NCBI GenBank assembly: GCA_945903445.1
Contig: CAMDNZ010000035.1
Coordinates: 1-33,186, forward strand
DNA from: Bordetella parapertussis
Lineage (GTDB): Bacteria > Pseudomonadota > Gammaproteobacteria > Burkholderiales > Burkholderiaceae_B
Length of the DNA: 33,186 nucleotides
Direction: 5' to 3'
In this document: in pieces, positions 16,414 to 23,860 of the stretch
Position numbering within the stretch: position 1 is the stretch's first letter
Layout: each line of letters starts with the position of its first letter
Notes under the pieces: model-generated
What the model saw: the letters and a program-made list of their open reading frames with translations, nothing else
Told to the model about the DNA's origin: nothing
Database searches by the model: none
Program-made: the position numbers and the translations under genes

Positions 16414-17058
16414 TTAGCCTCTCGACGTATAAATAAAGTCTATGTCTGTTTTGGGCTTACGAGATTGAAATAAAAACCGACTTTCTAGCCGAGCAGCAAT
16501 GGCCGCAGTCCCGTGCGATTTTGGCGTTACGTCGCCAATCTCGACGAAATCAATGCCAACAATCTGGAACTCACTAAACAGTCGCTCGAAGCAGGCTAGC
16601 AACGGATAGAAACTTAAGCCGCCCAGTACTGGCGATGCAGTCTGAGGAAAATCTGCGACTGACAGTGCGTCAACGTCGAACGTGATGTACCAAGGTAAAT
16701 TTACATCCATACCATCAAAAAGACGATCATAGCCTTTAGTTTCCGCTTCGAATGCAGAAAGGCGTTTCACTTTGGGATCGTATTCTCTAACTACTCGACT
16801 GGTGGGCTGGTGAAAAGAATCGCGTACTCCTACCTGCCAGAGTGCCTTTACATGGTGCATTCGTCGAACCGAATGCATAAAATTTGCATGGTTGAGCTTG
16901 TCTTCGTAAGCGGCACCAAACGAATATAGATCAGTGTGCGCATCAAATTGAAGAATCCCCAATTTTGGGTATTGTTGCGCAAGCGCGCCTATGCTGTAGT
17001 AAGCAAGCGCGTGATCGCCTCCAAGGATTATGGGTAGAGCACCACGGCCCGCGATTTT
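16414..17058 (-). pseudogene. Arginase/agmatinase-family gene, 5' end removed at the IS3 element
   Basis: C-terminal part of a manganese-dependent ureohydrolase. Reading from the IS edge: KIAGRGALPIILGGDHALAYY (metal-site GGDH), then GILQFDAHTDLYS (metal-site DAHTD), and FDVDALSVADFPQTASPVLGGLS (metal-site DVD), ending with a Gly-stop at 16414. The frame runs back into the insertion sequence at 17058 without a start codon, and about 110-120 N-terminal residues expected of the family are missing. The remaining part keeps metal ligands but cannot be a full enzyme. It may act on agmatine, arginine or a related guanidino compound; undecidable. It is followed by the GNAT gene. Confidence 0.85.
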
Positions 17059-17084
17059 TGTATTGACCCAGCGGAACCTGCTCA
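17059..17084 (+). repeat. Terminal inverted repeat of the IS3 element, left copy
   Basis: Starts TGTATTGACCCAG and continues with AACCTGCTCA after a three-base gap. It matches the right copy with one-base spacing difference and two mismatches. Confidence 0.88.
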
Positions 17085-17086
17085 GG

Positions 17087-17908
17087 TTAAGCGGCTAAAG
17101 CAAAAGCCTCTGCCGGTGTCTTCATGCCAAGCGCTTGGTGCGGGCGCCGGTGGTTATAAAAGCGTATCCAGTCTCCGACGACGCGGCTGGCGTGCTGGAT
17201 GGTCTCGAAGCGATGCCGATGCGCGCATTGTTCTTTCAACGTACGGATCACGCGTTCGACCATGCCGTTTTGCTGCGGGCAGTGCGGCGTGATGAACTCC
17301 TGGCGTAGCCCGTAGCCTCGCACCAACGCGGTGTAGCTGCGAGACGTGAAGCCCAACCCATTGTCGGATCTCAGCAGAAACGGCGCAGGCACGCGGCCCA
17401 GCGTTCCGAAGCGGGCGATCAGGGCGTGTTCCAGTGCGTTGCCTGCGGTGCAGGCCTTGCCGCTTCGGGACAGGTGCCAACCCAGCAACTCGCGCGTATG
17501 GCAGTCGATCACCAGCGCCAGCGTCGCCCAGCCATCCCAACCCGCCCAGACGCGGCATAGGTCCGTGGACCAACGCTCATAGGGCTTTGTGGCCACCGAC
17601 GGCAATGCCTGAATCCGAGGCCTGAAGCCAATGGGCCGCTTGCGGACCTGCCAGCTCATCAACTGGAACACGCGTTGCACGGTGTTCTTGTTGAACCCCA
17701 ACAGATGCGCGACCGTCCGGTAGCCAAACGACGGCGACTCCTCGATCATCGCCTTGATCGGTGCGGCAAACTTCGCGTCAACCTTGGGCGCCGACTTCAC
17801 CGACTTGTAATACACCGTGCGGCGAGGCACGCCGAACCAGCGGCACAGCTTGGCGATCGAGACAGTGATGCCCTCGGCTTGCAGTCCCTGGCGGATCGTC
17901 TCAATCAC
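17087..17908 (-). CDS. IS3-family transposase, orfB
   Basis: Catalytic part of the transposase, 273 residues as a free frame. It has an HTH_21-like N-terminal region (LCRWFGVPRRTVYY, then PSFGYRTVAHLLGFNKNTVQRVFQLM) and an rve integrase core with the DDE triad: Asp in RWSTDLCRVW, Asp in LLRSDNGLGF and Glu in QNGMVERVIRTLKEQ, ended by YNHRRPHQALGMKTPAEAF. The frame begins with GTG overlapping the orfA stop by four bases and is in the -1 frame relative to orfA, so it is most likely made as an OrfAB fusion by ribosomal frameshifting. It seems complete. Confidence 0.95.
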   Translation of the reverse strand: MIETIRQGLQAEGITVSIAKLCRWFGVPRRTVYYKSVKSAPKVDAKFAAPIKAMIEESPSFGYRTVAHLLGFNKNTVQRVFQLMSWQVRKRPIGFRPRIQALPSVATKPYERWSTDLCRVWAGWDGWATLALVIDCHTRELLGWHLSRSGKACTAGNALEHALIARFGTLGRVPAPFLLRSDNGLGFTSRSYTALVRGYGLRQEFITPHCPQQNGMVERVIRTLKEQCAHRHRFETIQHASRVVGDWIRFYNHRRPHQALGMKTPAEAFALAA

Positions 17909-18219
17909 TTCTCGTCCTCGCCCAGCAGGGACTGCAATTTTTTTCTGGCGCGCAGCTCCAGCATCGCTTCGCCGTACGCTTCTTGTAGATCCTTGAGCTG
18001 ACGCTCGTACTGCTCCCGGACATCTTGCGGATTAGCTCGCAGGGCGTTCTCCATGCCACGTTTGCCGTCGTCAACCCACTGCTCGACTTCCGAGGGCGAG
18101 AGGTCGTACTGCCGGCTCGCCTCTGCCACCGTGGTCTTGCCCTGAATGATGTCCAGCACCAGCGCGCTCTTGCGCTTGGCCGTCCAGCGTTTGATGTCGT
18201 CTTCCATCTTCGTGCTCAT
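17905..18219 (-). CDS. IS3-family transposase, orfA (DUF1153-like)
   Basis: N-terminal DNA-binding part of the IS transposase, 104 residues from the ATG at 18219 (GAGGAA upstream). It shows a helix-turn-helix of the kind seen in IS3 OrfA proteins (TAKRKSALVLDIIQGKTTVAEASRQYDLSPSEVEQWVDDGKRGMENAL) followed by a leucine-rich coiled coil (EQYERQLKDLQEAYGEAMLELRARKK) that would mediate pairing. The DNA-binding half resembles the DUF1153 domain as I recall it. The slippery run of seven A residues lies just before the stop. Confidence 0.92.
   Translation of the reverse strand: MSTKMEDDIKRWTAKRKSALVLDIIQGKTTVAEASRQYDLSPSEVEQWVDDGKRGMENALRANPQDVREQYERQLKDLQEAYGEAMLELRARKKLQSLLGEDEK
17938..17944 (-). 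promoter_or_regulatory. A7 programmed -1 frameshift site between orfA and orfB
   Basis: On the minus strand, orfA reads AGA AAA AAA TTG, which is the A AAA AAA slippery heptamer in phase. A -1 slip continues as ATT GCA GTC... and runs without a stop into the orfB frame. This is the standard device for making the active OrfAB transposase in the IS3 family. Confidence 0.75.
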
Positions 18220-18242
18220 CGTCAATTTCCTCGATTATGACG

Positions 18243-18269
18243 TGAGCAGGTTTTCACTGGGTCAATACA
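18243..18269 (-). repeat. Terminal inverted repeat of the IS3 element, right copy
   Basis: Read on the minus strand it begins TGTATTGACCCAG, then TGAA, then AACCTGCTCA. It includes sequence before the orfA start and likely the element's own promoter. Confidence 0.88.
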
Positions 18270-18367
18270 CGCTCGTACACTTCCGGGGAAAACTTCGTTG
18301 CGTTGTTCTTGCCCATGGCTCACATTCTCTCAAGAGTTCGAGCCTCCGCAATACTCGGAGCGGTTCA
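18270..18367 (-). mobile_element. Left-end stub of a second IS3-family element
   Basis: Reading on the minus strand from 18367, the sequence begins TGAACCGCTCCGAG, like the ends of IS3-family elements common in Burkholderiales, and leads to an ATG at 18316. The start MGKNNATKFSPEVYER is the usual beginning of an IS3 OrfA protein. After 47 bases of this gene it is cut by the end of the complete IS3 element. No other part of this second element is seen in the window. Confidence 0.75.
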
Positions 18368-18487
18368 GTCGGGCGTTGCGCACATTCTTCAGGCCATTGG
18401 CATATTCAGCAACTCTGCTTTAGCATTGATTTCCGAAAGATCATGATTAATAGTGTAAACGATAGGTTATTCCGATTATTGCTCTGA
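18368..18487. other. Non-coding strip between the IS stub and a short open frame
   Basis: About 120 bases without a gene or recognised signal. It becomes AT-rich towards its right end. Confidence 0.35.
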
Positions 18488-18826
18488 TTGATCCTGTCAA
18501 GCAAAATTTCCGCAAATCAAATGCACTCGGAATGCGTGAACTTATTATTTCAATTTCATTATGCCAACCCTACCAGCCAATGTGAACTTGGAGCGCTCGT
18601 TGGGATTACACTTCAAAGACAGCAACGCTTAACCTTCGATGAATCTTTGCTGAAAGAAATAAGCGCTTGCTACAGCCGTCGCGTTAATGATCTCCTTACA
18701 AAATCGCGAGTGCGCGTTGGCGGCGGAGTTGCAATTTGTGATGTCGCTCATGGATTGGCAGAATTTGCATTACGCATTACAAGTTTTTATACTAACAACC
18801 CAACCCTATCCACCGTTTCATTTTAA
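18488..18826 (+). CDS. Short open frame of unknown function, possibly a gene remnant
   Basis: 112 codons opening at a TTG just after an in-frame stop; the first ATG is at 18521. The product (core LGALVGITLQRQQRLTFDESLLKEISACYSRRVNDLL) has a plausible amino-acid mix and two helices but no motif that I know. There is no convincing ribosome-binding site. It lies in AT-rich DNA between an IS stub and an AT-rich hairpin region, so it may be the 3' end of a gene lost by rearrangement. Its being a real gene is uncertain. Confidence 0.35.
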   Translation: MILSSKISANQMHSECVNLLFQFHYANPTSQCELGALVGITLQRQQRLTFDESLLKEISACYSRRVNDLLTKSRVRVGGGVAICDVAHGLAEFALRITSFYTNNPTLSTVSF

Positions 18827-18846
18827 TAATAATATATATAAAAATT

Positions 18847-18870
18847 AAGTTATTTTATTAAAAATAACTT
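18847..18870. repeat. AT-only perfect hairpin
   Basis: AAGTTATTTT and AAAATAACTT are a perfect 10-base inverted pair around ATTA, in a run of strongly AT-rich DNA that marks the right edge of the accessory block. Confidence 0.55.
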
Positions 18871-18907
18871 CCAGCTGATTCAAATTGCACACTCGACGCG
18901 AGTTTCA

Positions 18908-18947
18908 TAGGCAGCTGCTTGAGCCGCTGCCTACGTTTTATTTGTTT
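18908..18947 (+). terminator. Terminator-like hairpin after the short open frame
   Basis: TAGGCAGC pairs with GCTGCCTA around a ten-base loop, followed by CGTTTTATTTGTTT. It would end rightward transcription coming from the accessory block. Confidence 0.6.
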
Positions 18948-19005
18948 GAAATGTCATAATGTGATTGCATTGCATATCGGCATATGAAGATCTCCGTCGA
19001 CATCG

Positions 19006-19593
19006 TCAAGACGCCGCAGGCGCTACTTGGCGTTTGCCCTCGCGCTTGCCTTCATGTTCGGCACGACGCTCGGCCATCCTGTCGTGGCGGGCCTTCACGA
19101 AAGCGGTTACCTGCGTCTTTTGCACATCGCTCAAGCTGTCCCAAATAGCCAGGGCTTGCGTTTCGGACGCTTCTGCGGCCTTGTGGCGAGCCTCACGCTT
19201 GGCATCGGCCTGCTTGGCTAACGCGCGCGGATCCAGACGACCGGAATCCAACTGCTGCTTGAGCATCGCGTAGTGCGCCGTACGTTCGGCACGCATTTCT
19301 TTATGCGACTCGCGCTGCGCCGCCTTCAAGGTATCGACCTGCTTCTGCTGATCGGCCGTCAGCTTTAATGCGTCCAACTCCGACTTGGGCAAAGGGCCCA
19401 GGCCGGGGATGAACAATCCGTCGTGATGCTGCCCGCGAGCCATACGAGCATCGCCTTTCGGGCCATGGTCATGGACGGTGGTTTTCGCAGCAGGGGCAGC
19501 GTCCGACGGAGCCGCCGTGGCGGCTGCGGGCAAACCAAACACCAGTGCCAAGGCGGTACCGGCGGCCAGGGAGCGAAAAAGGGAAGACTTCAT
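19006..19593 (-). CDS. Spy/CpxP-like periplasmic protein (LTXXQ type)
   Basis: Secreted, helical, highly charged protein of 195 residues. A Sec signal peptide is clear (MKSSLFRSLAAGTALALVFGLPAAATAA, with likely cleavage after the Ala-rich stretch). The mature part holds an LTADQQKQVDTLK motif typical of the Spy/CpxP family, then a long basic helix rich in Arg, Glu and Lys (RESHKEMRAERTAHYAMLKQQL). Family members are periplasmic chaperones or sensors for envelope or metal stress. His is common near the mature N-terminus (VHDHGPKG, RGQHHDG), which could bind metal. The start at 19593 has AGGAG seven bases away; the ATG six bases further upstream is too close to that site. Next gene downstream in the window is in the accessory block. 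Confidence 0.85.
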   Translation of the reverse strand: MKSSLFRSLAAGTALALVFGLPAAATAAPSDAAPAAKTTVHDHGPKGDARMARGQHHDGLFIPGLGPLPKSELDALKLTADQQKQVDTLKAAQRESHKEMRAERTAHYAMLKQQLDSGRLDPRALAKQADAKREARHKAAEASETQALAIWDSLSDVQKTQVTAFVKARHDRMAERRAEHEGKREGKRQVAPAAS

Positions 19594-19681
19594 GGACATT
19601 CTCCTGAGGGGTTGGGATGACACAGCCTCAGTGTGAACGCCAGGGCGTTTCAGATGCGTTTCGACGAACACGCCCGGTGTT

Positions 19682-20467
19682 TCAGCGTGTTGCGTCCCAC
19701 GCTGCCAAGTACTCGGCCCAGTGCGGCGCAGCGCTGGCGGCGAGCGTGTCGCGCACCAACGCGATCTCGGCGTCGTAGGCGGCGCGATCGAGCTCGCCCC
19801 GCATCAAACGGAAACGGCAATACACCAACCAAGTGTTAACAACGTCGGTTTCGCAATAAGCCCGCACCTCGTCCTGCCGTCCTTCGGACCACGCCCGCCA
19901 GACCTGGCTGCCGTCCATGCCCAGTTTGCCAGGAAATCCGCAAAGCTTGGCCAGGTCGTCCAAAGGCGCATTGGCGCGACCGTTGTACTTGGCCAGAACG
20001 TCCATCAAATCGGTATGGCGTGGGTGATAGCGGCTCAAGTAGTTGTTGTATTTGAAATCGCGGTCGTCTTCGCCTTGATCCCAATAGCGCGCCGCCTGAA
20101 TGCCATGAATCAAGCTGCGATAGTGCAAAACAGGCAGATCAAAGCCCGAGCCGTTCCAACTGACCAAGGTTGGGGTGTAGCGCTCGATGGTCTTGAAAAA
20201 ACCATTCAGCAGCTTCGCCTCGTCGTCGCCGGGCATGCCCAGCGTGCGCACCCGAAAGCCGCTGTCGTCGCGAAAAACGCAGCCGATGACCGCCACTTGA
20301 TGCAGGTGCAGCGGCATAAAATCGGAGCCGCCCGTGGCTTCGCGACGCGCGGCAAGCGCGCGCTCGATCACCTCGGTATCGGACAACTCGGCGTCCCAGC
20401 CGTGCAAGCGCCGTAAACCCTGCGCATCCGGCAGGGTTTCGAGATCGAACACCAGGGTCGGCGTCAT
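19682..20467 (-). CDS. 3'-5' exonuclease, DEDD family, PolB-like
   Basis: Predicted 3'-5' exonuclease of the polymerase-B-like exonuclease group (261 residues). ExoI shows as VFDLETLPD at the start, exoII as SWNGSGFDLPVLHYRSL near residue 103, and exoIII as YCETDVVNTWLVYCRF near 214, giving the D-E-D-D set with Tyr. The ATG at 20467 begins MTPTLVFDLET, exactly at the conserved core, so it is preferred over the longer frame. The gene begins seven bases after the stop of nlpD, so it is probably transcribed with surE-pcm-nlpD. It is an ordinary gene in this neighbourhood in related bacteria as I remember it; substrate (DNA or RNA) is not known. Confidence 0.9.
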   Translation of the reverse strand: MTPTLVFDLETLPDAQGLRRLHGWDAELSDTEVIERALAARREATGGSDFMPLHLHQVAVIGCVFRDDSGFRVRTLGMPGDDEAKLLNGFFKTIERYTPTLVSWNGSGFDLPVLHYRSLIHGIQAARYWDQGEDDRDFKYNNYLSRYHPRHTDLMDVLAKYNGRANAPLDDLAKLCGFPGKLGMDGSQVWRAWSEGRQDEVRAYCETDVVNTWLVYCRFRLMRGELDRAAYDAEIALVRDTLAASAAPHWAEYLAAWDATR

Positions 20468-20474
20468 CGTGCGA

Positions 20475-21395
20475 TCAAGGCGCTGGCAAGTACTGCAAGG
20501 GATCGACCGGTGTACCGCGGCGGCGCACTTCGAAGTGCAGACGCGGCGACGTGGTGTCAGTCGCGCCGACTTCGGCGATCTTGTCGCCACGTTTGACGGT
20601 TTGACCCGTTTTCACCAGCAACTTGCTGTTGTGGCCATACACGCTAATGAAGCCGTTGTCGTGATTGACGATCACCAGGTTACCCATGCCACGCACGCCA
20701 TTGCCGACGTACATTACCTTGCCGTCCGCCGAAGCATGGACGGAATCGCCCGGTTGGCCTTCGATGTCGATACCCTTGGTATTGGCGTTGAAACGCTGAA
20801 TCAGTGATCTTTTGCTGGTCGGCCAGGCCCAGTTGATCGTGCCAGCGTCGGCGGCCGGAACAGGATGTGGCTGGTTGCTGCCGGGGGGCGGCGGCGTAGT
20901 CGTCGCTGTCGGCGTCTGTGCCGGAGCGTCCAGGGGGCGCGGCTCGGTCGAGGATGCGGGCGGCGCGGAACCGGGCTTGACCGGGGCGCCCGAGCCCGAC
21001 GGCTTGGCACCTGTCGGCGCCGGGCTGGCCGTGCCCGAGGCGGACAGACGCAGCACCTGTCCCACCACCAACTGGTTCGGGTCGGACAGATTGTTCAGGC
21101 GCTTGATCGTTTCGAAATCGACGTTGGTCGAACGGGCGATGGCATACAGCGTATCGCCCGGCTTGACCACATAGCTTCCACGGGCGGCCGGCGCCGGCGT
21201 CGACGAAGTGCCGACCCCATCGACGATGGGGGCGCGGGTGGTGGGACCGCTACAACCTGCCAATACCATCAGTGCCGCCACGCCTGCGAACCGAAGACGC
21301 CGGAGCATCGACAATGAGGTGGCGAGGTGTGCCTGAAAAACGCGATTACGCGCACGGACCGGTCCGGCGAGCGTCATGTGCTGCCCATATGGCAT
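20475..21395 (-). CDS. nlpD: NlpD-type lipoprotein, LysM and degenerate LytM domain
   Basis: Outer-membrane lipoprotein that activates the amidase AmiC during cell separation. Lipobox LAGC precedes SGPTT; one LysM domain (SYVVKPGDTLYAIARSTNVDFETIKRLNNL) is followed by a Pro/Ala/Thr linker and a C-terminal M23/LytM domain. Its first metal ligand His is replaced: the motif reads TKGIDIEG, as in E. coli NlpD, so it should be an activator and not a hydrolase; YGHNSKLL and LHFEVRRRGTPVDPLQYLP are present. Two starts are possible: 21395, which has GGAG nine bases upstream and follows pcm by 20 bases, and 21308, which gives a normal signal peptide with Cys20. rpoS, its usual neighbour, is not found after it. 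Confidence 0.9.
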   Translation of the reverse strand: MPYGQHMTLAGPVRARNRVFQAHLATSLSMLRRLRFAGVAALMVLAGCSGPTTRAPIVDGVGTSSTPAPAARGSYVVKPGDTLYAIARSTNVDFETIKRLNNLSDPNQLVVGQVLRLSASGTASPAPTGAKPSGSGAPVKPGSAPPASSTEPRPLDAPAQTPTATTTPPPPGSNQPHPVPAADAGTINWAWPTSKRSLIQRFNANTKGIDIEGQPGDSVHASADGKVMYVGNGVRGMGNLVIVNHDNGFISVYGHNSKLLVKTGQTVKRGDKIAEVGATDTTSPRLHFEVRRRGTPVDPLQYLPAP

Positions 21396-21415
21396 AGGGG
21401 ATATCTCCAGAATGC

Positions 21416-22288
21416 TCACGATTGTATCCCGGCCCTGAGTGGAACAAAACGCACGGCTTCCAGCTCGGTCCGTTTCCAATGCTGCACGCCGGTGCGCTCG
21501 ATGAGTACCAGCCGCTGCTGGCTACCGCCCTCAGGCGCGATCAATCGACCGTGAGGCGCAAGCTGATCCAACAGCGCCTGGGGAATGCTCAAGCCAGCCG
21601 CCGCCACGACGATCGCGTCGAAAGGCGCAGCATTCGGCTGACCCAACATGCCATCGCCATACACCAGCCGCACGCGCGTGCTCAGACGCAACTGGCGCAG
21701 ATTCTCGCGCGCCATGTCGTACAGCCCGCGTATGCGTTCGATGGCATGCACCTCGCGCATGAACTGCGCCATGACGGCGGCCTGATAGCCGCAGCCTGCA
21801 CCGACTTCAAGCACGCGAGTGGGTGTGCGAGCCTCGCACACCGCCGCCAGCATGCGCGCCACCACCCACGGCTGGGAGATGGTCTGACCCTGCCCGATGG
21901 GAAGCGCCGCATCCTCATAGGCACGGCTGGCCAAGGCTTCGTCGACGAAGATGTGGCGGGGCACCGCCAGAATGGCCGCCAATACCCGCTCGTCGGTGAC
22001 GCCCTGGTTACGCAGGCGCTGAACCATGGCGGCCCGCAAACGTTCGGAGTTCAAGCCCAGATTGGCGCTGCCATTGCGCGCGACACCGGCGGCCACGGGC
22101 CGGGCCAGCACAGCGGCACTGATGCGAGTGTTGCTGTTGCTGGCGGTAACGCCAGGCACGGGTCGGACTAGCGCCGCACGGGCCCGGGCGGCACGATCGA
22201 GCGCCGAGTCGGTCGCCACCGGCTTACCGGCACTGGGGCGGCTGCCCAAAACGCCCGGCGCGTCGAAAGGATTTACCGGTTTGCGCAT
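21416..22288 (-). CDS. pcm: Protein-L-isoaspartate O-methyltransferase with N-terminal extension
   Basis: Repairs isoaspartyl residues in aged proteins by SAM-dependent methylation. The PCMT core starts at about residue 80 (LNSERLRAAMVQRLRNQGVTDERVLAAILAVPRHIFVDE), with ALPIGQGQTISQPWVVARM, the SAM-binding VLEVGAGCGYQAAVMA and the closing ALLDQLAPHGRLIAPEGG. The core plus extension makes 290 residues against about 210 in E. coli; the first ~75 residues are Ala/Arg/Pro-rich and of unknown use. The start at 22288 overlaps the 3' end of surE by 16 bases, which suggests translational coupling. Confidence 0.94.
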   Translation of the reverse strand: MRKPVNPFDAPGVLGSRPSAGKPVATDSALDRAARARAALVRPVPGVTASNSNTRISAAVLARPVAAGVARNGSANLGLNSERLRAAMVQRLRNQGVTDERVLAAILAVPRHIFVDEALASRAYEDAALPIGQGQTISQPWVVARMLAAVCEARTPTRVLEVGAGCGYQAAVMAQFMREVHAIERIRGLYDMARENLRQLRLSTRVRLVYGDGMLGQPNAAPFDAIVVAAAGLSIPQALLDQLAPHGRLIAPEGGSQQRLVLIERTGVQHWKRTELEAVRFVPLRAGIQS

Positions 22289-23031
22289 AAAGGCCCAGCC
22301 CACTGGCCGATAACATCGAGCTGCGCGTGATCGGTCAGGTCCAGTCGAAGCGGCGTGATGGATACCCCGCCATGCTGAACGGTGTGGAAATCGGTGCCCG
22401 GCTCGGCGTCCAGGGCCGCGCCCATGGCACCGATCCAATACACGGTGTCGCCATAGGGCGTAGTACTGCGAACCACGGGCTCGGACGGATGGCGCTTGCC
22501 CAGGCGGGTCACTCGGGCCGGTGCCATCGCCTCGTAGGGCAGATTGGGAATATTGACGTTGAGCAGTACCGCGCCCTGTAAGGGCTGGGCGAGATGGCGT
22601 TCGACCACGTCGCGGGCGATACGAGCGGCGTCTTCGATGTGCGTCCAACCCTTTTTTTCGAGCGAAAAGGCAATGGACGGAATGCCGAACAGATAGCCTT
22701 CCGTCGCTGCGGCGACCGTACCCGAATACAAGGTGTCGTCACCCATGTTGGCACCGTTGTTGATGCCGGAGACGATCAGATCGGGCCGACGATCGAGCAG
22801 ACCAGTCAACGCAACGTGTACGCAATCGGTGGGCGTGCCGTTGACGCAATAAAAACCGTTGGCCGACTGACGCAGCGACAACGGGCGGTTCAGCGTGAGC
22901 GAATTGGACGCACCGCTGTGATTGACTTCGGGCGCGACCACGGTCAGCTCGCCCAAGCCCTGTAGTGCCTGGACCAGCGCTTCCAAGCCAGTCGCTGTGT
23001 AGCCGTCGTCGTTGGATACGAGAATATGCAT
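22273..23031 (-). CDS. surE: 5'/3'-nucleotidase SurE
   Basis: Metal-dependent nucleoside monophosphatase of the survival protein family, 252 residues, close to the normal length. The N-terminal MHILVSNDDGYTATGL gives the metal-ligand Asp8-Asp9, with NHSGASNSLT (Ser39) and SGINNGANMGDDTLYSGTVAAATEG supplying other ligand and active-site residues. The start at 23031 is chosen since MHILVSNDDG is the conserved beginning; the open frame upstream is not coding. It heads the surE-pcm-nlpD-exonuclease group and is divergent from plsY with a 97-base gap. Confidence 0.97.
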   Translation of the reverse strand: MHILVSNDDGYTATGLEALVQALQGLGELTVVAPEVNHSGASNSLTLNRPLSLRQSANGFYCVNGTPTDCVHVALTGLLDRRPDLIVSGINNGANMGDDTLYSGTVAAATEGYLFGIPSIAFSLEKKGWTHIEDAARIARDVVERHLAQPLQGAVLLNVNIPNLPYEAMAPARVTRLGKRHPSEPVVRSTTPYGDTVYWIGAMGAALDAEPGTDFHTVQHGGVSITPLRLDLTDHAQLDVIGQWAGPLCANR

Positions 23032-23063
23032 CAAAGAAACGCGAGGAAACCGGATGCTGTCGA

Positions 23064-23090
23064 TTGTACCTGCTGACTGCGCGGTAGAAT
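23064..23090 (+). promoter_or_regulatory. Possible promoter for plsY
   Basis: A good -10 box TAGAAT (23085-23090) and a weaker -35 candidate TTGTAC (23064-23069) lie in the surE/plsY gap with a rather short 15-base spacer. Prediction from sequence only. Confidence 0.3.
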
Positions 23091-23128
23091 CGCCCCCACT
23101 TGTGAAGGACACTTGCCAGGAGAATCCG

Positions 23129-23770
23129 ATGTCCACGCTCCCCGACGCCACCCTGCCCACGCTGGCCGCGCTGGCCGTCACTGCCTATCTGATCGGTTCG
23201 ATCGCTTTCGCCGTGGTCGTCAGCCGGGCGATGGGCCTGAACGATCCGCGCTCCTACGGCTCCGGCAACCCGGGTGCCACCAACGTGCTGCGCACCGGCA
23301 ACAAAAAGGCCGCGCTGCTGACCTTGGCAGGCGATCTGCTCAAAGGCTGCGCCGCCTTATGGATCGCTCGCGCGCTGGGGTTCGACGATTCGCCGATGGC
23401 GATGGCGGTCGTCGCCGTAGCGGTGTTTCTGGGCCACCTGTATCCCGTTTTCCTGAGGTTCCAGGGCGGCAAAGGCGTGGCCACCGCAGCTGGCGTACTG
23501 CTGGCGCTCGAACCCATGCTGGGCGTGGCCACCTTGGCCACCTGGCTCATCGTTGCGGTGTTCTTTCGCTATTCGTCGCTGGCCTCGGTCGTGAGCGCCG
23601 TGTTCGCCCCCCTGTTTTACGTATTCGGGGGCAACGTGGCCTGGACCATGCACCCGCCGATTCTGATCGGTCTGATCGCCATCAGCGCACTGTTGGTGTG
23701 GCGTCACCGCGCCAACATCGGCCGCCTGCTGCGCGGACAGGAATCCCGAATCGGCAGAAAATCGAGCTGA
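23129..23770 (+). CDS. plsY: Acyl-phosphate glycerol-3-phosphate acyltransferase
   Basis: Inner-membrane enzyme for the first acylation in phospholipid synthesis, working with acyl-phosphate made by PlsX. The 213-residue product has about five membrane segments and the three conserved regions: SRAMGLNDPRSYGSGNPGATNVLRTG (phosphate-binding), GHLYPVFLRFQGGKGVATAAGVLL, and the C-terminal WRHRANIGRLLRGQE. The ATG at 23129 has CAGGAG upstream. A longer frame reaching back to 23012 is the shadow of the surE gene start. The gene is convergent with tsaD. Confidence 0.96.
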   Translation: MSTLPDATLPTLAALAVTAYLIGSIAFAVVVSRAMGLNDPRSYGSGNPGATNVLRTGNKKAALLTLAGDLLKGCAALWIARALGFDDSPMAMAVVAVAVFLGHLYPVFLRFQGGKGVATAAGVLLALEPMLGVATLATWLIVAVFFRYSSLASVVSAVFAPLFYVFGGNVAWTMHPPILIGLIAISALLVWRHRANIGRLLRGQESRIGRKSS

Positions 23771-23860
23771 TTCAACGGTAAGGATCTAGCACGCCAGGCA
23801 GTTGCCAGGACACACAGCTCGAGCCGTCCAGGAACCGCTGGTCGGCCAATCGGACGGCGC

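Larger units (their letters stand above)
17059..18269 (-). mobile_element. Complete IS3-family insertion sequence, 1211 bases
   Basis: Ends are defined by inverted repeats beginning TGTATTGACCCAG and containing AACCTGCTCA at both termini. Inside are orfA and orfB overlapping by four bases, with an A7 slippery site in between. The bases next to the ends are TTT on the left and CGC on the right, so I see no target-site duplication. The left end cuts the arginase-like gene; the right end cuts the orfA of another IS. Confidence 0.9.

Noticed and set aside
22289..22648. Long upstream extension of the pcm frame
   Set aside because: It overlaps surE in another frame and is Arg-rich without family similarity; the ATG at 22288 is the natural start.
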